The notes beneath the pieces were generated by a model. It had not been told where the DNA came from and did no database searches. It was given only the letters and a program-made list of their open reading frames with translations. A stretch of DNA of 60,831 bases from an uncultured Porphyromonadaceae bacterium (GTDB taxonomy: Bacteria > Bacteroidota > Bacteroidia > Bacteroidales > Muribaculaceae): the NCBI GenBank assembly GCA_947177405.1, contig CAMWUJ010000008.1, forward strand, positions 1 through 60,831, given 5' to 3'. Both the position numbers and the translations under genes were made by a program. Shown piece by piece: positions 1-7,445 of this stretch. Numbering within the stretch: position 1 is the first letter of the stretch; every line of letters starts with the position of its first letter.

Positions 1-1
1 G

Positions 2-49
2 ACTGAAGAGATTCGAGATTTTAGCCAAAAAGAGGCCGGACCCGGGTAA
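2..49 (+). CDS. C-terminal tail of a gene that begins before the window (tentative)
   Basis: An open frame enters from the left edge and ends at a TAA at 47-49, giving 15 residues ending in KEAGPG. Too little is present to name a family. It lies in the same direction as purC and about 360 bases upstream of it, so it is probably the end of the preceding gene. It could also be chance, since any frame gives a short open stretch. Confidence 0.3.
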   Translation, partial: TEEIRDFSQKEAGPG

Positions 50-408
50 CTTTTTCCCAATCGAAATTGTAATTATATTTAAATTGAATAAAATTAAAGT
101 TTTTAAATTACTCTTTCACTCGCATCTCAGGGGCATCTATCGACTTTTGACTCAGTCATATAGCTCGCTATATTCCTTCATCTGCATGGCGATATCTGCT
201 CCCTGATATGCGACCCTGCATTAACATTTTTTGTTGGATGGAGTCTTTATGATGCTCTTCATAACCATTCTATATTTGTTTGCTATCTTAAAAAATATTA
301 ACTTTGCGAATGATATCAACGGAGAGAATTTAAATTAGTGAAAAAGATTTACAGAACGTTTAGGTTCGCTCTATAAACAAATGGTATTACAGAAAAATCT
401 TAATAATT
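50..408. other. Noncoding leader upstream of purC with a large imperfect palindrome
   Basis: No convincing gene lies in these 359 bases. The stretch is AT-rich at 60-110 and 220-400. Between about 118 and 215 there is an imperfect inverted repeat: the left arm contains TCGCAT.TCAGGG (120-132) and the right arm its complement (about 200-213), and the centre holds TATAGC-TC-GCTATA (160-173). A promoter for purC follows at 275-306. Short minus-strand frames of about 19 codons cross the palindrome but lack support as genes. Confidence 0.6.
275..306 (+). promoter_or_regulatory. Bacteroides-type promoter of purC
   Basis: TTTG at 275-278 and TAACTTTG at 299-306 are separated by 20 bases, which matches the Bacteroidota housekeeping consensus (TTTG, 19-21 bases, TAnnTTTG). 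Transcription would start near 313, leaving a leader of about 95 bases before the purC ATG. Confidence 0.6.
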
Positions 409-1356
409 ATGGCAACCACGTTGGTAAAAACCGATTACAGTTTTCCCGGCCAGACGGCAGTGTATCACGGTAAGGTTCGTGATGTGTATAGCATAGGTGA
501 TGATCTGCTTGTGATGATCGCCACAGACAGAATATCTGCATTTGACGTGATCCTTCCTAAAGGTATTCCATTCAAGGGTCAGGTCTTGAATCAGATTGCG
601 GAGTATTTTCTTGATTCCACTTCCGATATAGTGCCTAACTGGAAAGAGGCAGTTCCTGATCCGATGGTAACCGCAGGCAAGAAGGCAGAGGGCTTCAAGG
701 TGGAGATGATTGTACGTGGATACCTGGCCGGAAGCGCATGGCGCGATTATGCCAACGGATGTCGTGAGATCTGTGGAGTTAAACTTCCTGAGGGAATGAA
801 AGAAAACCAGAAATTCCCACACCCCATTCTAACTCCTACCACTAAAGCCGATGAGGGTCATGATATGAATATTTCCCGTGATGAGATAATTGCTCAGGGA
901 ATCGTATCCAAAGAGGACTACGAGAAGATGGAGGAATATGCGCTCGCTCTTTTTGCAAGAGGCACAGAAATGGCTGCCGAGAAAGGTCTGATTCTTGTGG
1001 ATACAAAATATGAATTCGGCAAATATAATGGCGAAGTGATACTCATAGATGAGATTCACACTCCCGATTCCTCACGCTATTTCTATTCCGATGGATATGA
1101 GGAACGTTTCGAAAAAGGGGAGCCCCAGCGCCAGCTTTCAAAGGAGTTTGTGCGTCAGTGGCTTATTGAAAACGGATTCATGGGTAAAGAAGGCCAGACT
1201 GTTCCTGAAATGACTCCTGAGTTTTGTGAAAGTGTCTCAAAAAGATATATAGAACTTTATGAGCATATCACAGGCAAGAAATTCATCAAGGCAGACGAGA
1301 ATAATCTCAAAGAGCGTATCGCTGATAATGTGAGGAATTATCTTGAAGGAAGATAA
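409..1356 (+). CDS. purC: Phosphoribosylaminoimidazole-succinocarboxamide synthase (SAICAR synthetase)
   Basis: PurC joins aspartate to CAIR using ATP, giving SAICAR in cytosolic purine synthesis. The 315-residue protein has the family's opening GKVRDVY motif near residue 22, an ATDRISAFD stretch just after it, the nucleotide-binding DEGHDMNIS region in the middle, and the [10 protein letters not shown] and [12 protein letters not shown] blocks in the C-terminal half. The length fits the longer PurC type common in Bacteroidota. The ATG at 409 follows a good promoter. No other purine gene is adjacent; the next gene, 46 bases downstream, is a PASTA protein of unrelated role. Confidence 0.97.
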   Translation: MATTLVKTDYSFPGQTAVYHGKVRDVYSIGDDLLVMIATDRISAFDVILPKGIPFKGQVLNQIAEYFLDSTSDIVPNWKEAVPDPMVTAGKKAEGFKVEMIVRGYLAGSAWRDYANGCREICGVKLPEGMKENQKFPHPILTPTTKADEGHDMNISRDEIIAQGIVSKEDYEKMEEYALALFARGTEMAAEKGLILVDTKYEFGKYNGEVILIDEIHTPDSSRYFYSDGYEERFEKGEPQRQLSKEFVRQWLIENGFMGKEGQTVPEMTPEFCESVSKRYIELYEHITGKKFIKADENNLKERIADNVRNYLEGR

Positions 1357-1402
1357 ACAGAAGAGAAAAAGAGCCTGAGTTTCCACCGCTAAATATAAGG
1401 AA

Positions 1403-2236
1403 TTGGAAAATATAGAGAACAGTACGCCGGAAAAAGGGAAATCGCTTGTGAGTCGACATCCTGTGATTTTCAATATCGTCATAATATTCATAATTGCTGT
1501 GACAGGCTTGTATATGGTATATCTTGCGCTTGCCATATTCACGAAGCATGGCGAGAATGATACTGTGCCGAATGTGGAAAACATGACATATACCAAAGCA
1601 CTTGAAAAGCTATATGCCTATGGTTTCCGAGTGGATATTCGCGATTCTCTATATCGTGACGATGTTAAGCCCGGACTGGTGATAGAACAATTCCCCAAGG
1701 CTAATTCCATTGTTAAGCCTGGTAGAAAAATATTCTTATATATCAATGCCGTGCATCCCAAGGAAGTGATATTGGATGATGTGAATCATCCCAATGAGTT
1801 TGCCATGAAGGGAATATCATATCGCACGGCATTGGCTAAACTTGAAGAACTTGGCTTCAAGAATGTAAGAGTGGTGAAAGTATTGGGAGCAACCGACCGA
1901 GTGGTGAAAGTATTAGCTAACGGACGTCCGGTGAGAAAAATGCAGAAGATTCCTGTAAACGCGCGTATTGTGCTTGAGGTAGCCGATGGCCGATTGGCAG
2001 ATCTCAGGGATTCATTGCAAAATGAGGAGTTCAAGAATGCATACAATGCAGGCGAGACCGATTATGAACTTCCATATCCTCACTACGTGGAACAGGAGGA
2101 CGAGGAATCATACCCGGGAGGTTCTTATAGTTCTACTCCCTCATATTCATCATCGCCTTCTACTGAAACACCGGCCTCTCCGGAGTCTCCAGCAGAGCCT
2201 GAACCGGAGGAGGAACCTTCCCAGTATCTTGAATAA
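1403..2236 (+). CDS. Membrane-anchored PASTA-domain protein
   Basis: This 277-residue protein has a short cytosolic start, one membrane segment at about residues 22-46, then two to three PASTA-like repeats (about 50-115 and 120-195; typical phrases are VPNV, A...L...GF and V..QFP) and a Pro/Ser/Glu-rich tail from about 220. PASTA domains bind cell-wall material or muropeptides when attached to kinases or penicillin-binding proteins, but neither of those domains is present here. The start is a TTG at 1403: a stop at 1376-1378 closes the frame upstream and no ATG lies between. A 15-base exact direct repeat at 1870-1884 and 1900-1914 gives VVKVL twice. The location just before rluD is familiar in Bacteroidota. 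The exact role is unknown. Confidence 0.85.
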   Translation: MENIENSTPEKGKSLVSRHPVIFNIVIIFIIAVTGLYMVYLALAIFTKHGENDTVPNVENMTYTKALEKLYAYGFRVDIRDSLYRDDVKPGLVIEQFPKANSIVKPGRKIFLYINAVHPKEVILDDVNHPNEFAMKGISYRTALAKLEELGFKNVRVVKVLGATDRVVKVLANGRPVRKMQKIPVNARIVLEVADGRLADLRDSLQNEEFKNAYNAGETDYELPYPHYVEQEDEESYPGGSYSSTPSYSSSPSTETPASPESPAEPEPEEEPSQYLE

Positions 2237-2243
2237 GCTTTTA

Positions 2244-2277
2244 AGAGGCTGTGTCAGTTCATCCCGACACAGCCTCT
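2244..2277 (+). terminator. Hairpin between the PASTA gene and rluD
   Basis: A perfect 12-base inverted repeat, AGAGGCTGTGTC (2244-2255) and its complement (2266-2277), encloses a 10-base loop just after the PASTA stop codon. The following stretch is pyrimidine-rich (CTCTTTAATCTCTT) rather than a pure T run, so it may be a partial terminator or a processing site that lowers rluD expression. Confidence 0.55.
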
Positions 2278-2315
2278 CTCTTTAATCTCTTCGGTAATTT
2301 AAAAAAGAAATTAAC

Positions 2316-3386
2316 ATGGCACAAGAAATAGAGAATGAAGACTCCATAGTCGAGAAAGAATATGAGTCGATGTTTGTCTCTGCCGATGGCAGGGAGATGT
2401 ACGAACATTTCCGTTTTGTGGCAGATAAGGGACAACAACTTCTGAGAGTGGATAAATTTCTTGCCGACAGGATGGAGAAGACATCCCGGAATCGTATTCA
2501 GCAGGCTGCAGATGCTGATTGTGTTGTGGTGAACGGCCGTCCGGTAAAAAGCAGTTATAAAGTGAAGCCCGGCGATGTGGTCAGTGTGGTGATGGATCGT
2601 CCACGTTATGATTTCGAGATTATAGCGGAAGATATACCACTTGATATAGTTTATGAGGATGAAGACCTTCTTGTGGTGAATAAGCCGGCGGGGCTTGTGG
2701 TGCACCCCGGACATGGAAACTACAGTGGAACCCTTGTAAATGCATTGGCATATCATTTTAAGGATAATCCTGATTATGATGTGAGTGATCCACGTCTGGG
2801 ATTGGTGCATCGCATTGACAAAGATACATCAGGGCTATTGGTTGTTGCTAAAACTCCTGAGGCAAAGACAGATCTGGGTAATCAATTTTTTCATAAGACC
2901 ACTCGACGAGAATATAACGCTTTGGTATGGGGAGACTTCGATGAGGATAAAGGCACGATTACAGGAAATATCGGACGCAATCCAAGGAATAAGCTTCAGA
3001 TGGCAGTATTACAAGATCCCGAGCAAGGGAAGCCTGCCGTTACACATTATGAAGTGTTGGAAAGATTCGGGTATGTCACATTGGTGAAGTGTGTGCTCGA
3101 AACGGGACGCACTCACCAGATCCGTGTGCACATGCTTAGCAAAGGACATCCCTTATTCAATGATGAACGATACGGAGGTGACAAGATTCTTCGGGGCACC
3201 ACTTTCGCAAAATATAAACAGTTTGTGAATAATTGTTTTGAAACGTGTCCTCGCCAGGCTCTGCATGCCCGTACGCTTGGCTTCAGGCATCCACGGACGG
3301 GTAAGGAGATGGATTTTGAAGCCCCGGTGCCGGAAGATATGACATCCTTGATAAATCGGTGGCGTGAATACAGGAGTGCAAATTAA
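2316..3386 (+). CDS. rluD: RluD-family 23S rRNA pseudouridine synthase
   Basis: The enzyme isomerises uridines to pseudouridine in large-subunit rRNA. In 356 residues it shows an S4 RNA-binding domain at about 42-95 (LLRVDKFLADRM) and a pseudouridine synthase domain from about 108 onward. The catalytic aspartate is D168 in HRIDKDTSG, and the later ETGRTHQIRVHM block is also intact. RluD, RluC and RluA share this fold; the S4 domain and the RIDKDTSG form favour RluD or RluC, with RluD most likely. Its stop overlaps the stop of the convergent exporter gene at 3383. Confidence 0.92.
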   Translation: MAQEIENEDSIVEKEYESMFVSADGREMYEHFRFVADKGQQLLRVDKFLADRMEKTSRNRIQQAADADCVVVNGRPVKSSYKVKPGDVVSVVMDRPRYDFEIIAEDIPLDIVYEDEDLLVVNKPAGLVVHPGHGNYSGTLVNALAYHFKDNPDYDVSDPRLGLVHRIDKDTSGLLVVAKTPEAKTDLGNQFFHKTTRREYNALVWGDFDEDKGTITGNIGRNPRNKLQMAVLQDPEQGKPAVTHYEVLERFGYVTLVKCVLETGRTHQIRVHMLSKGHPLFNDERYGGDKILRGTTFAKYKQFVNNCFETCPRQALHARTLGFRHPRTGKEMDFEAPVPEDMTSLINRWREYRSAN

Positions 3387-4294
3387 CGCTTTGGGGGTAG
3401 ATGATGCTTTCTATTAAATATATGAGGAAGAGCAGGTCCTGCCGTGATCATGGTGACGCAAACTAAAATAAGAATTATTCCGACTGTCTCCCTTGGCGAC
3501 AACACACCATGAAAAGCAAACAATGAGACAAGAACTCCTGTAACTGGCTCAAAAGCTCCTAAAATTGCTGTATTTGTAGCTCCGATGTGTTGAATAGCTA
3601 AGGTGGTTAGCCAGAATGAGAGCGCAGTAGGTATAATAGCCAGGCCAATGGCATTTCCCCATGATTGAAAGGAGGAGGGGATTTGGAATGATCCCTGACA
3701 TGCTATTGCAATGATAAAGACAAGCAACCCGAATGTGAGCAGGTAGAATATCACCTTTAATGAGGATAAGCGAGCAAGAGACGTTCGGTTTACACCTACT
3801 ATATAGATGGCATAGAAGAGCGATGATAATGAAATCATTATCAAGCCTATGGTGCTGATTGTCCGACCTCCCGAGGTTTTACAAAGCATCCCTATTCCTA
3901 CAATTGTTCCAGCCAGAAACAGCCATGAATATAGCTTCATCCTTTCTTTAAAGAATGAAGCCATTATAAGAGCAACAAGTACAGGATATACGAAGAGTAA
4001 AGTGCTCGCTATTCCTACATCCATATATTTATAGGATTGAAAGAGACATACAGACGAAAGGCCTACTATTATTCCTGCCCCTGCAAGAAGCAGACCTTCC
4101 TTCAAACTGTTGATTTTAAAACTTTCTTTTCGGGCAATCATGAAAATAGCCATGACCGGGATGGCAAGCAGGTATCGCCAGAAGAGAGCAGAGTTGACAG
4201 TCATCCCTTCATTATAGAGGGGGATAGTGAAGAGAGGTATCGAGCCATATGCCGCCGCTGCAAATATTCCGAGTAAAAATCCCTTTAGTTTCAT
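3383..4294 (-). CDS. EamA/DMT-family transporter
   Basis: A 303-residue, highly hydrophobic protein with about ten predicted membrane helices arranged as two EamA repeats (about residues 5-140 and 150-290). The family exports small metabolites such as amino acids or nucleobases, and substrate cannot be read from sequence. A basic tail (NRKHHLPPKR) ends the protein in the cytosol. It is a single gene facing rluD; both stop codons lie in one TTAA, leaving no room for a terminator between them. Confidence 0.88.
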   Translation of the reverse strand: MKLKGFLLGIFAAAAYGSIPLFTIPLYNEGMTVNSALFWRYLLAIPVMAIFMIARKESFKINSLKEGLLLAGAGIIVGLSSVCLFQSYKYMDVGIASTLLFVYPVLVALIMASFFKERMKLYSWLFLAGTIVGIGMLCKTSGGRTISTIGLIMISLSSLFYAIYIVGVNRTSLARLSSLKVIFYLLTFGLLVFIIAIACQGSFQIPSSFQSWGNAIGLAIIPTALSFWLTTLAIQHIGATNTAILGAFEPVTGVLVSLFAFHGVLSPRETVGIILILVCVTMITAGPALPHIFNRKHHLPPKR

Positions 4295-4423
4295 TTTCTA
4301 AAAATTAAAATATTCACTTAATAAAAATCAAATGGGTTCTAAGTCTCTAACAAATCAAGATACATTTTGCTTTCCCAATTGTTAAAATAATGAAGGAGAG
4401 TCAAAACAAAGTGAAGAGTGAAT

Positions 4424-4454
4424 TTTGCATATATTGTATTTTTTCTTAATTTTG
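4424..4454 (+). promoter_or_regulatory. Bacteroides-type promoter of the acyltransferase operon
   Basis: TTTG at 4424-4427 and TAATTTTG at 4447-4454 are 19 bases apart, giving a leader of about 55 bases before the ATG at 4519. The remaining intergenic DNA (4295-4423) is AT-rich and shows nothing else clear. Confidence 0.65.
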
Positions 4455-4518
4455 CAATAGGAGTCTCTCCCTCCGGTCAATCCACGATATGGATTGAAAA
4501 AAAGATATCAAATTACTT

Positions 4519-5694
4519 ATGAACTCCCAAGATTATAATTTCTCAGACATATCTCCATACGATGATTCTCAATTTCATGAAAAAATGGAGAATCTTATCA
4601 AGGAACCCGGTTTTCTTCATGCCATACGCTATACCATGCCGGAGGAAGATGTTCCAAAACTTCTTGAAGAACTTGAGAAGATTGATAATAAATATGATTT
4701 CCAGCATAAGATTATGTATCCGTTTCTGGAGATGCTCGCTAATACTACAACTTCAGGTATATCGTTAGGTGGAGTGAAATATTATAATCCTTCAATGAAT
4801 TATGTATTTCTCACCAATCATCGCGACATTGTGCTTGATGCTTCTTTCCTGAATCTTGCATTCATCCGACGGGGGATGCCCACATCGGAGGTTGCGATAG
4901 GAAATAATCTTCTTGTATTTGACTGGATCAATGATTTGGTGCGTCTAAACAAGAGCTTTATTGTGAAGCGTAATACCGGTTTGCGTGAAGGACTTGAAGC
5001 TGCAAAAAAACTATCAGCCTATATCCGTTACTCCATTTTGGAGAAACATGAATCGATATGGATTGCTCAACGTGAGGGGCGTGCAAAAGACAGCTCCGAC
5101 CATACTCAGGAATCTCTTCTCAAGATGCTTTCCTTGAGTGGAGAGGGAAGCTTTAATGAAAAACTTGAAGGATTAAATATCATGCCGGTATCTATTTCAT
5201 ACGAGTATGATCCAAATGATTATCTGAAAGCAAGAGAGTTCCTTATGCGTCGTCGCGACCCTCACTTCAAGAAATCGCAGCGTGATGATCTTTTCAGTAT
5301 GGAAACCGGTTTGCTTCAGTTTAAGGGGAAAGTGCATTTCCAGATGACACCGAGAATAAATACCAGACTGGAACAGATTGGTGACTTCCGCGATACAAAT
5401 ACGGCTGCTAAATATGTTGGAGCCTTAATTGATAATGCAATCCATAGAAGTTATGAGATTTTCCCCATTAACTATGTAGCTTACGATATTCTTCACGAGA
5501 GCAAGCGCTTTGCTTCAAAATATACTCCCGAACAGAAGGAAGAGACAATTGAGTATTTTAACCGCCAGTTAAATAAGGTGGAGGAGAAGAATGTTACTGA
5601 AGAGGAGCGTAAATTTATGCTTGAGATGATGTTGGTGATGTATTCCAATCCATTGAAAAACAAGCTTAAGACTCTATTGGGTGGATTTGTTTGA
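4519..5694 (+). CDS. Lysophospholipid/glycerol-phosphate acyltransferase-like protein
   Basis: The 391-residue protein resembles the PlsB/PlsC acyltransferase superfamily, which moves acyl groups onto glycerol-phosphate lipids at the membrane. The first catalytic block is NHRDIVLD, with H101; the acidic partner is D103 or D107, so the spacing is not the textbook H-x4-D. The second block is AQREGRAKD near residue 185, resembling the E-G-R element of PlsB-like enzymes. The protein has few hydrophobic stretches, so it is probably peripheral. It is the first gene of an operon with a membrane phosphoesterase (16 bases on) and folK. The precise acceptor lipid is unknown. Confidence 0.82.
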   Translation: MNSQDYNFSDISPYDDSQFHEKMENLIKEPGFLHAIRYTMPEEDVPKLLEELEKIDNKYDFQHKIMYPFLEMLANTTTSGISLGGVKYYNPSMNYVFLTNHRDIVLDASFLNLAFIRRGMPTSEVAIGNNLLVFDWINDLVRLNKSFIVKRNTGLREGLEAAKKLSAYIRYSILEKHESIWIAQREGRAKDSSDHTQESLLKMLSLSGEGSFNEKLEGLNIMPVSISYEYDPNDYLKAREFLMRRRDPHFKKSQRDDLFSMETGLLQFKGKVHFQMTPRINTRLEQIGDFRDTNTAAKYVGALIDNAIHRSYEIFPINYVAYDILHESKRFASKYTPEQKEETIEYFNRQLNKVEEKNVTEEERKFMLEMMLVMYSNPLKNKLKTLLGGFV

Positions 5695-5710
5695 TTAAAA
5701 AAGCCGTAAG

Positions 5711-6970
5711 ATGCGATTACCACTTGTTTTTATAATCATTTTGTTGATTGTGGCAATAGTGGTGGATTTTCTTATATTGAAATCCATTGATTGCTGCATG
5801 AGCCGATCTAAACGTAGAGGCTGGAAGATCTTTTCGTGGATATTGATGGCATTAGGTTATGGATTGATTGTCGCAATATTTTTTATACCGGTCAGGAATG
5901 AATCTGCTAATATCCTTCCTGTCATGTGGTTACTGTTCAGTTTCCTGTCGATATATATCCCCAAAATTATATATCTTTTATTCTGGGGAGTTGGAGAGTT
6001 GATAGCTAAACTAAGAAAAAAGACAGATTTCAGCGGTCGAAAGGATATTCCCCAAAAGGCATTGACATTAACCGGATTAGTGTTGGCAGTGGCAACGTTC
6101 TTCATGTTTTGGTTCGGAGTATTCTTCACCAGACGCAGTATAGAAGTCAATACTGAAGAAGTGGTTTCTTCAAGAATACCGGCTTCTTTCAACAATTATA
6201 AGATTGTGCAATTCAGTGATGCTCATGTAGGAACATGGGGAGAGGATACGACGTTTGTGTCCGCTCTTGTGGAGAAAGTGAATGGTCTAAATCCTGACTT
6301 GATTGTTTTCACTGGAGATATTGTGAACCGTCGCACAGATGAGCTGCGTCCATTCTTAAGAGTCCTGTCACGCCTAAAAGCACGGGACGGGGTCTATTCA
6401 GTTTTAGGGAATCACGATTATGGTGATTATATCGACTGGAAAAAACCGGAGGATAGGGAGATCAATAACCGTCTCTTGGCACAGTGGGAAAAGAAAATGG
6501 GATGGCATTTACTCAATAACGAGCATGTGTTCCTCCGTAGGGATAACGATTCAATTGTCCTTATCGGAGTGGAGAATTGGGGTGAGGCTCCGTTCCCGGA
6601 GTATGGAAAATTAAGAGAGGCGTATCCCGCAAGCCGTGATTCTATTAATAATCTTAATGATGAAAGATTCAAGGTGTTGTTGACACATAATCCTGAGCAT
6701 TGGTCGAGAGAGGTATTGAAAATATCCAATATAGATCTATCCCTTTCCGGGCATACGCATGCTATGCAAATGATGGTCTCACTCGGAAAGTGGAAGTGGA
6801 GTCCGTCGAAGTTCAAGTATTCTCGTTGGGGAGGAATGTATGAAGAGAAGAATCCTTCAGGCTATCCAATGATGTTATATGTAAATATAGGAACGGGGGA
6901 GGTGGGTCTTCCTACCCGAATGGGAAGTGCTTATCCAGAAATTACAGAATTCATCTTGAAGCATAAATAG
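5711..6970 (+). CDS. Membrane-anchored calcineurin-like metallophosphoesterase
   Basis: Four hydrophobic helices fill about residues 1-140, followed by a soluble phosphoesterase domain. All five metal-site blocks are visible: SDAHVG (D170, H172), TGDIV, GNHDYG, the LLTHNPE histidine and SGHTHAMQ. Related YkuE-type proteins act on phosphate esters, some on lipid-linked substrates such as UDP-diacylglucosamine. Here the catalytic domain is fused to a membrane region and the gene follows an acyltransferase by 16 bases, which suggests a lipid phosphate substrate; that is inference. folK starts only 4 bases downstream. Length is 419 residues. Confidence 0.88.
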   Translation: MRLPLVFIIILLIVAIVVDFLILKSIDCCMSRSKRRGWKIFSWILMALGYGLIVAIFFIPVRNESANILPVMWLLFSFLSIYIPKIIYLLFWGVGELIAKLRKKTDFSGRKDIPQKALTLTGLVLAVATFFMFWFGVFFTRRSIEVNTEEVVSSRIPASFNNYKIVQFSDAHVGTWGEDTTFVSALVEKVNGLNPDLIVFTGDIVNRRTDELRPFLRVLSRLKARDGVYSVLGNHDYGDYIDWKKPEDREINNRLLAQWEKKMGWHLLNNEHVFLRRDNDSIVLIGVENWGEAPFPEYGKLREAYPASRDSINNLNDERFKVLLTHNPEHWSREVLKISNIDLSLSGHTHAMQMMVSLGKWKWSPSKFKYSRWGGMYEEKNPSGYPMMLYVNIGTGEVGLPTRMGSAYPEITEFILKHK

Positions 6971-6974
6971 GAGA

Positions 6975-7346
6975 ATGTCGGAAATTTGTATTTCTATCGG
7001 AAGTAATTGTGGCGATCGAGCAGGGAATGTGGAGAAAGCAATCGCCTGGCTCGCTACTCAACTTAGATGCTTGAAGGAATCCGATATATATGAAACTCCC
7101 GAGGTGTATGGACGAGGAACTCCTTATTTTAATTGTGTTGCAATAGGGGAAACTTCGTTGTCTTCTGATGAGATTAATTCCCTTTGTAAGGAATATGAAG
7201 TGTCATGTGGTCGTGATGCTGAGGCACGTCTCAGGGGAGAAGTGGTTATAGATATCGATGTGGTTATATTTGATGGTGAAGTGTTACGTCCTGTGGATTT
7301 TTCACGAGAATTCTTTAAAATAGGATATGATCAGATTCAAGGATAA
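6975..7346 (+). CDS. folK: HPPK-like 6-hydroxymethyl-dihydropterin pyrophosphokinase
   Basis: FolK moves pyrophosphate from ATP to 6-hydroxymethyl-7,8-dihydropterin in folate synthesis. The N-terminus ISIGSNCGDRAGNV is the standard substrate-binding start, YETPEVYG matches the conserved S..YET..G block, and VIDIDVVIFDG carries the two magnesium-binding aspartates. At 123 residues it is shorter than usual (about 160), and the catalytic arginine loop is compact (CGRDAEARLRGEVVIDIDV). It may be a minimal HPPK or a relative with a changed role. It ends the acyltransferase operon. Confidence 0.82.
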   Translation: MSEICISIGSNCGDRAGNVEKAIAWLATQLRCLKESDIYETPEVYGRGTPYFNCVAIGETSLSSDEINSLCKEYEVSCGRDAEARLRGEVVIDIDVVIFDGEVLRPVDFSREFFKIGYDQIQG

Positions 7347-7385
7347 TATGCGCTATGCAAGGTAAATGTGCATTTGATGAAATAG

Positions 7386-7426
7386 AAACTGCCGGGAGGA
7401 AATTAAATTTCCTCCCGGCAGTTTTT
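7386..7426. terminator. Bidirectional terminator between folK and the permease gene
   Basis: A near-perfect palindrome with a 19-base stem centred at 7405 is flanked by an A run on the left and a T run on the right. It serves two convergent genes, folK (+) and the LptF/LptG-family gene (-). Confidence 0.85.
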
Positions 7427-7445
7427 AGGGTTTATCCATTAAAGA

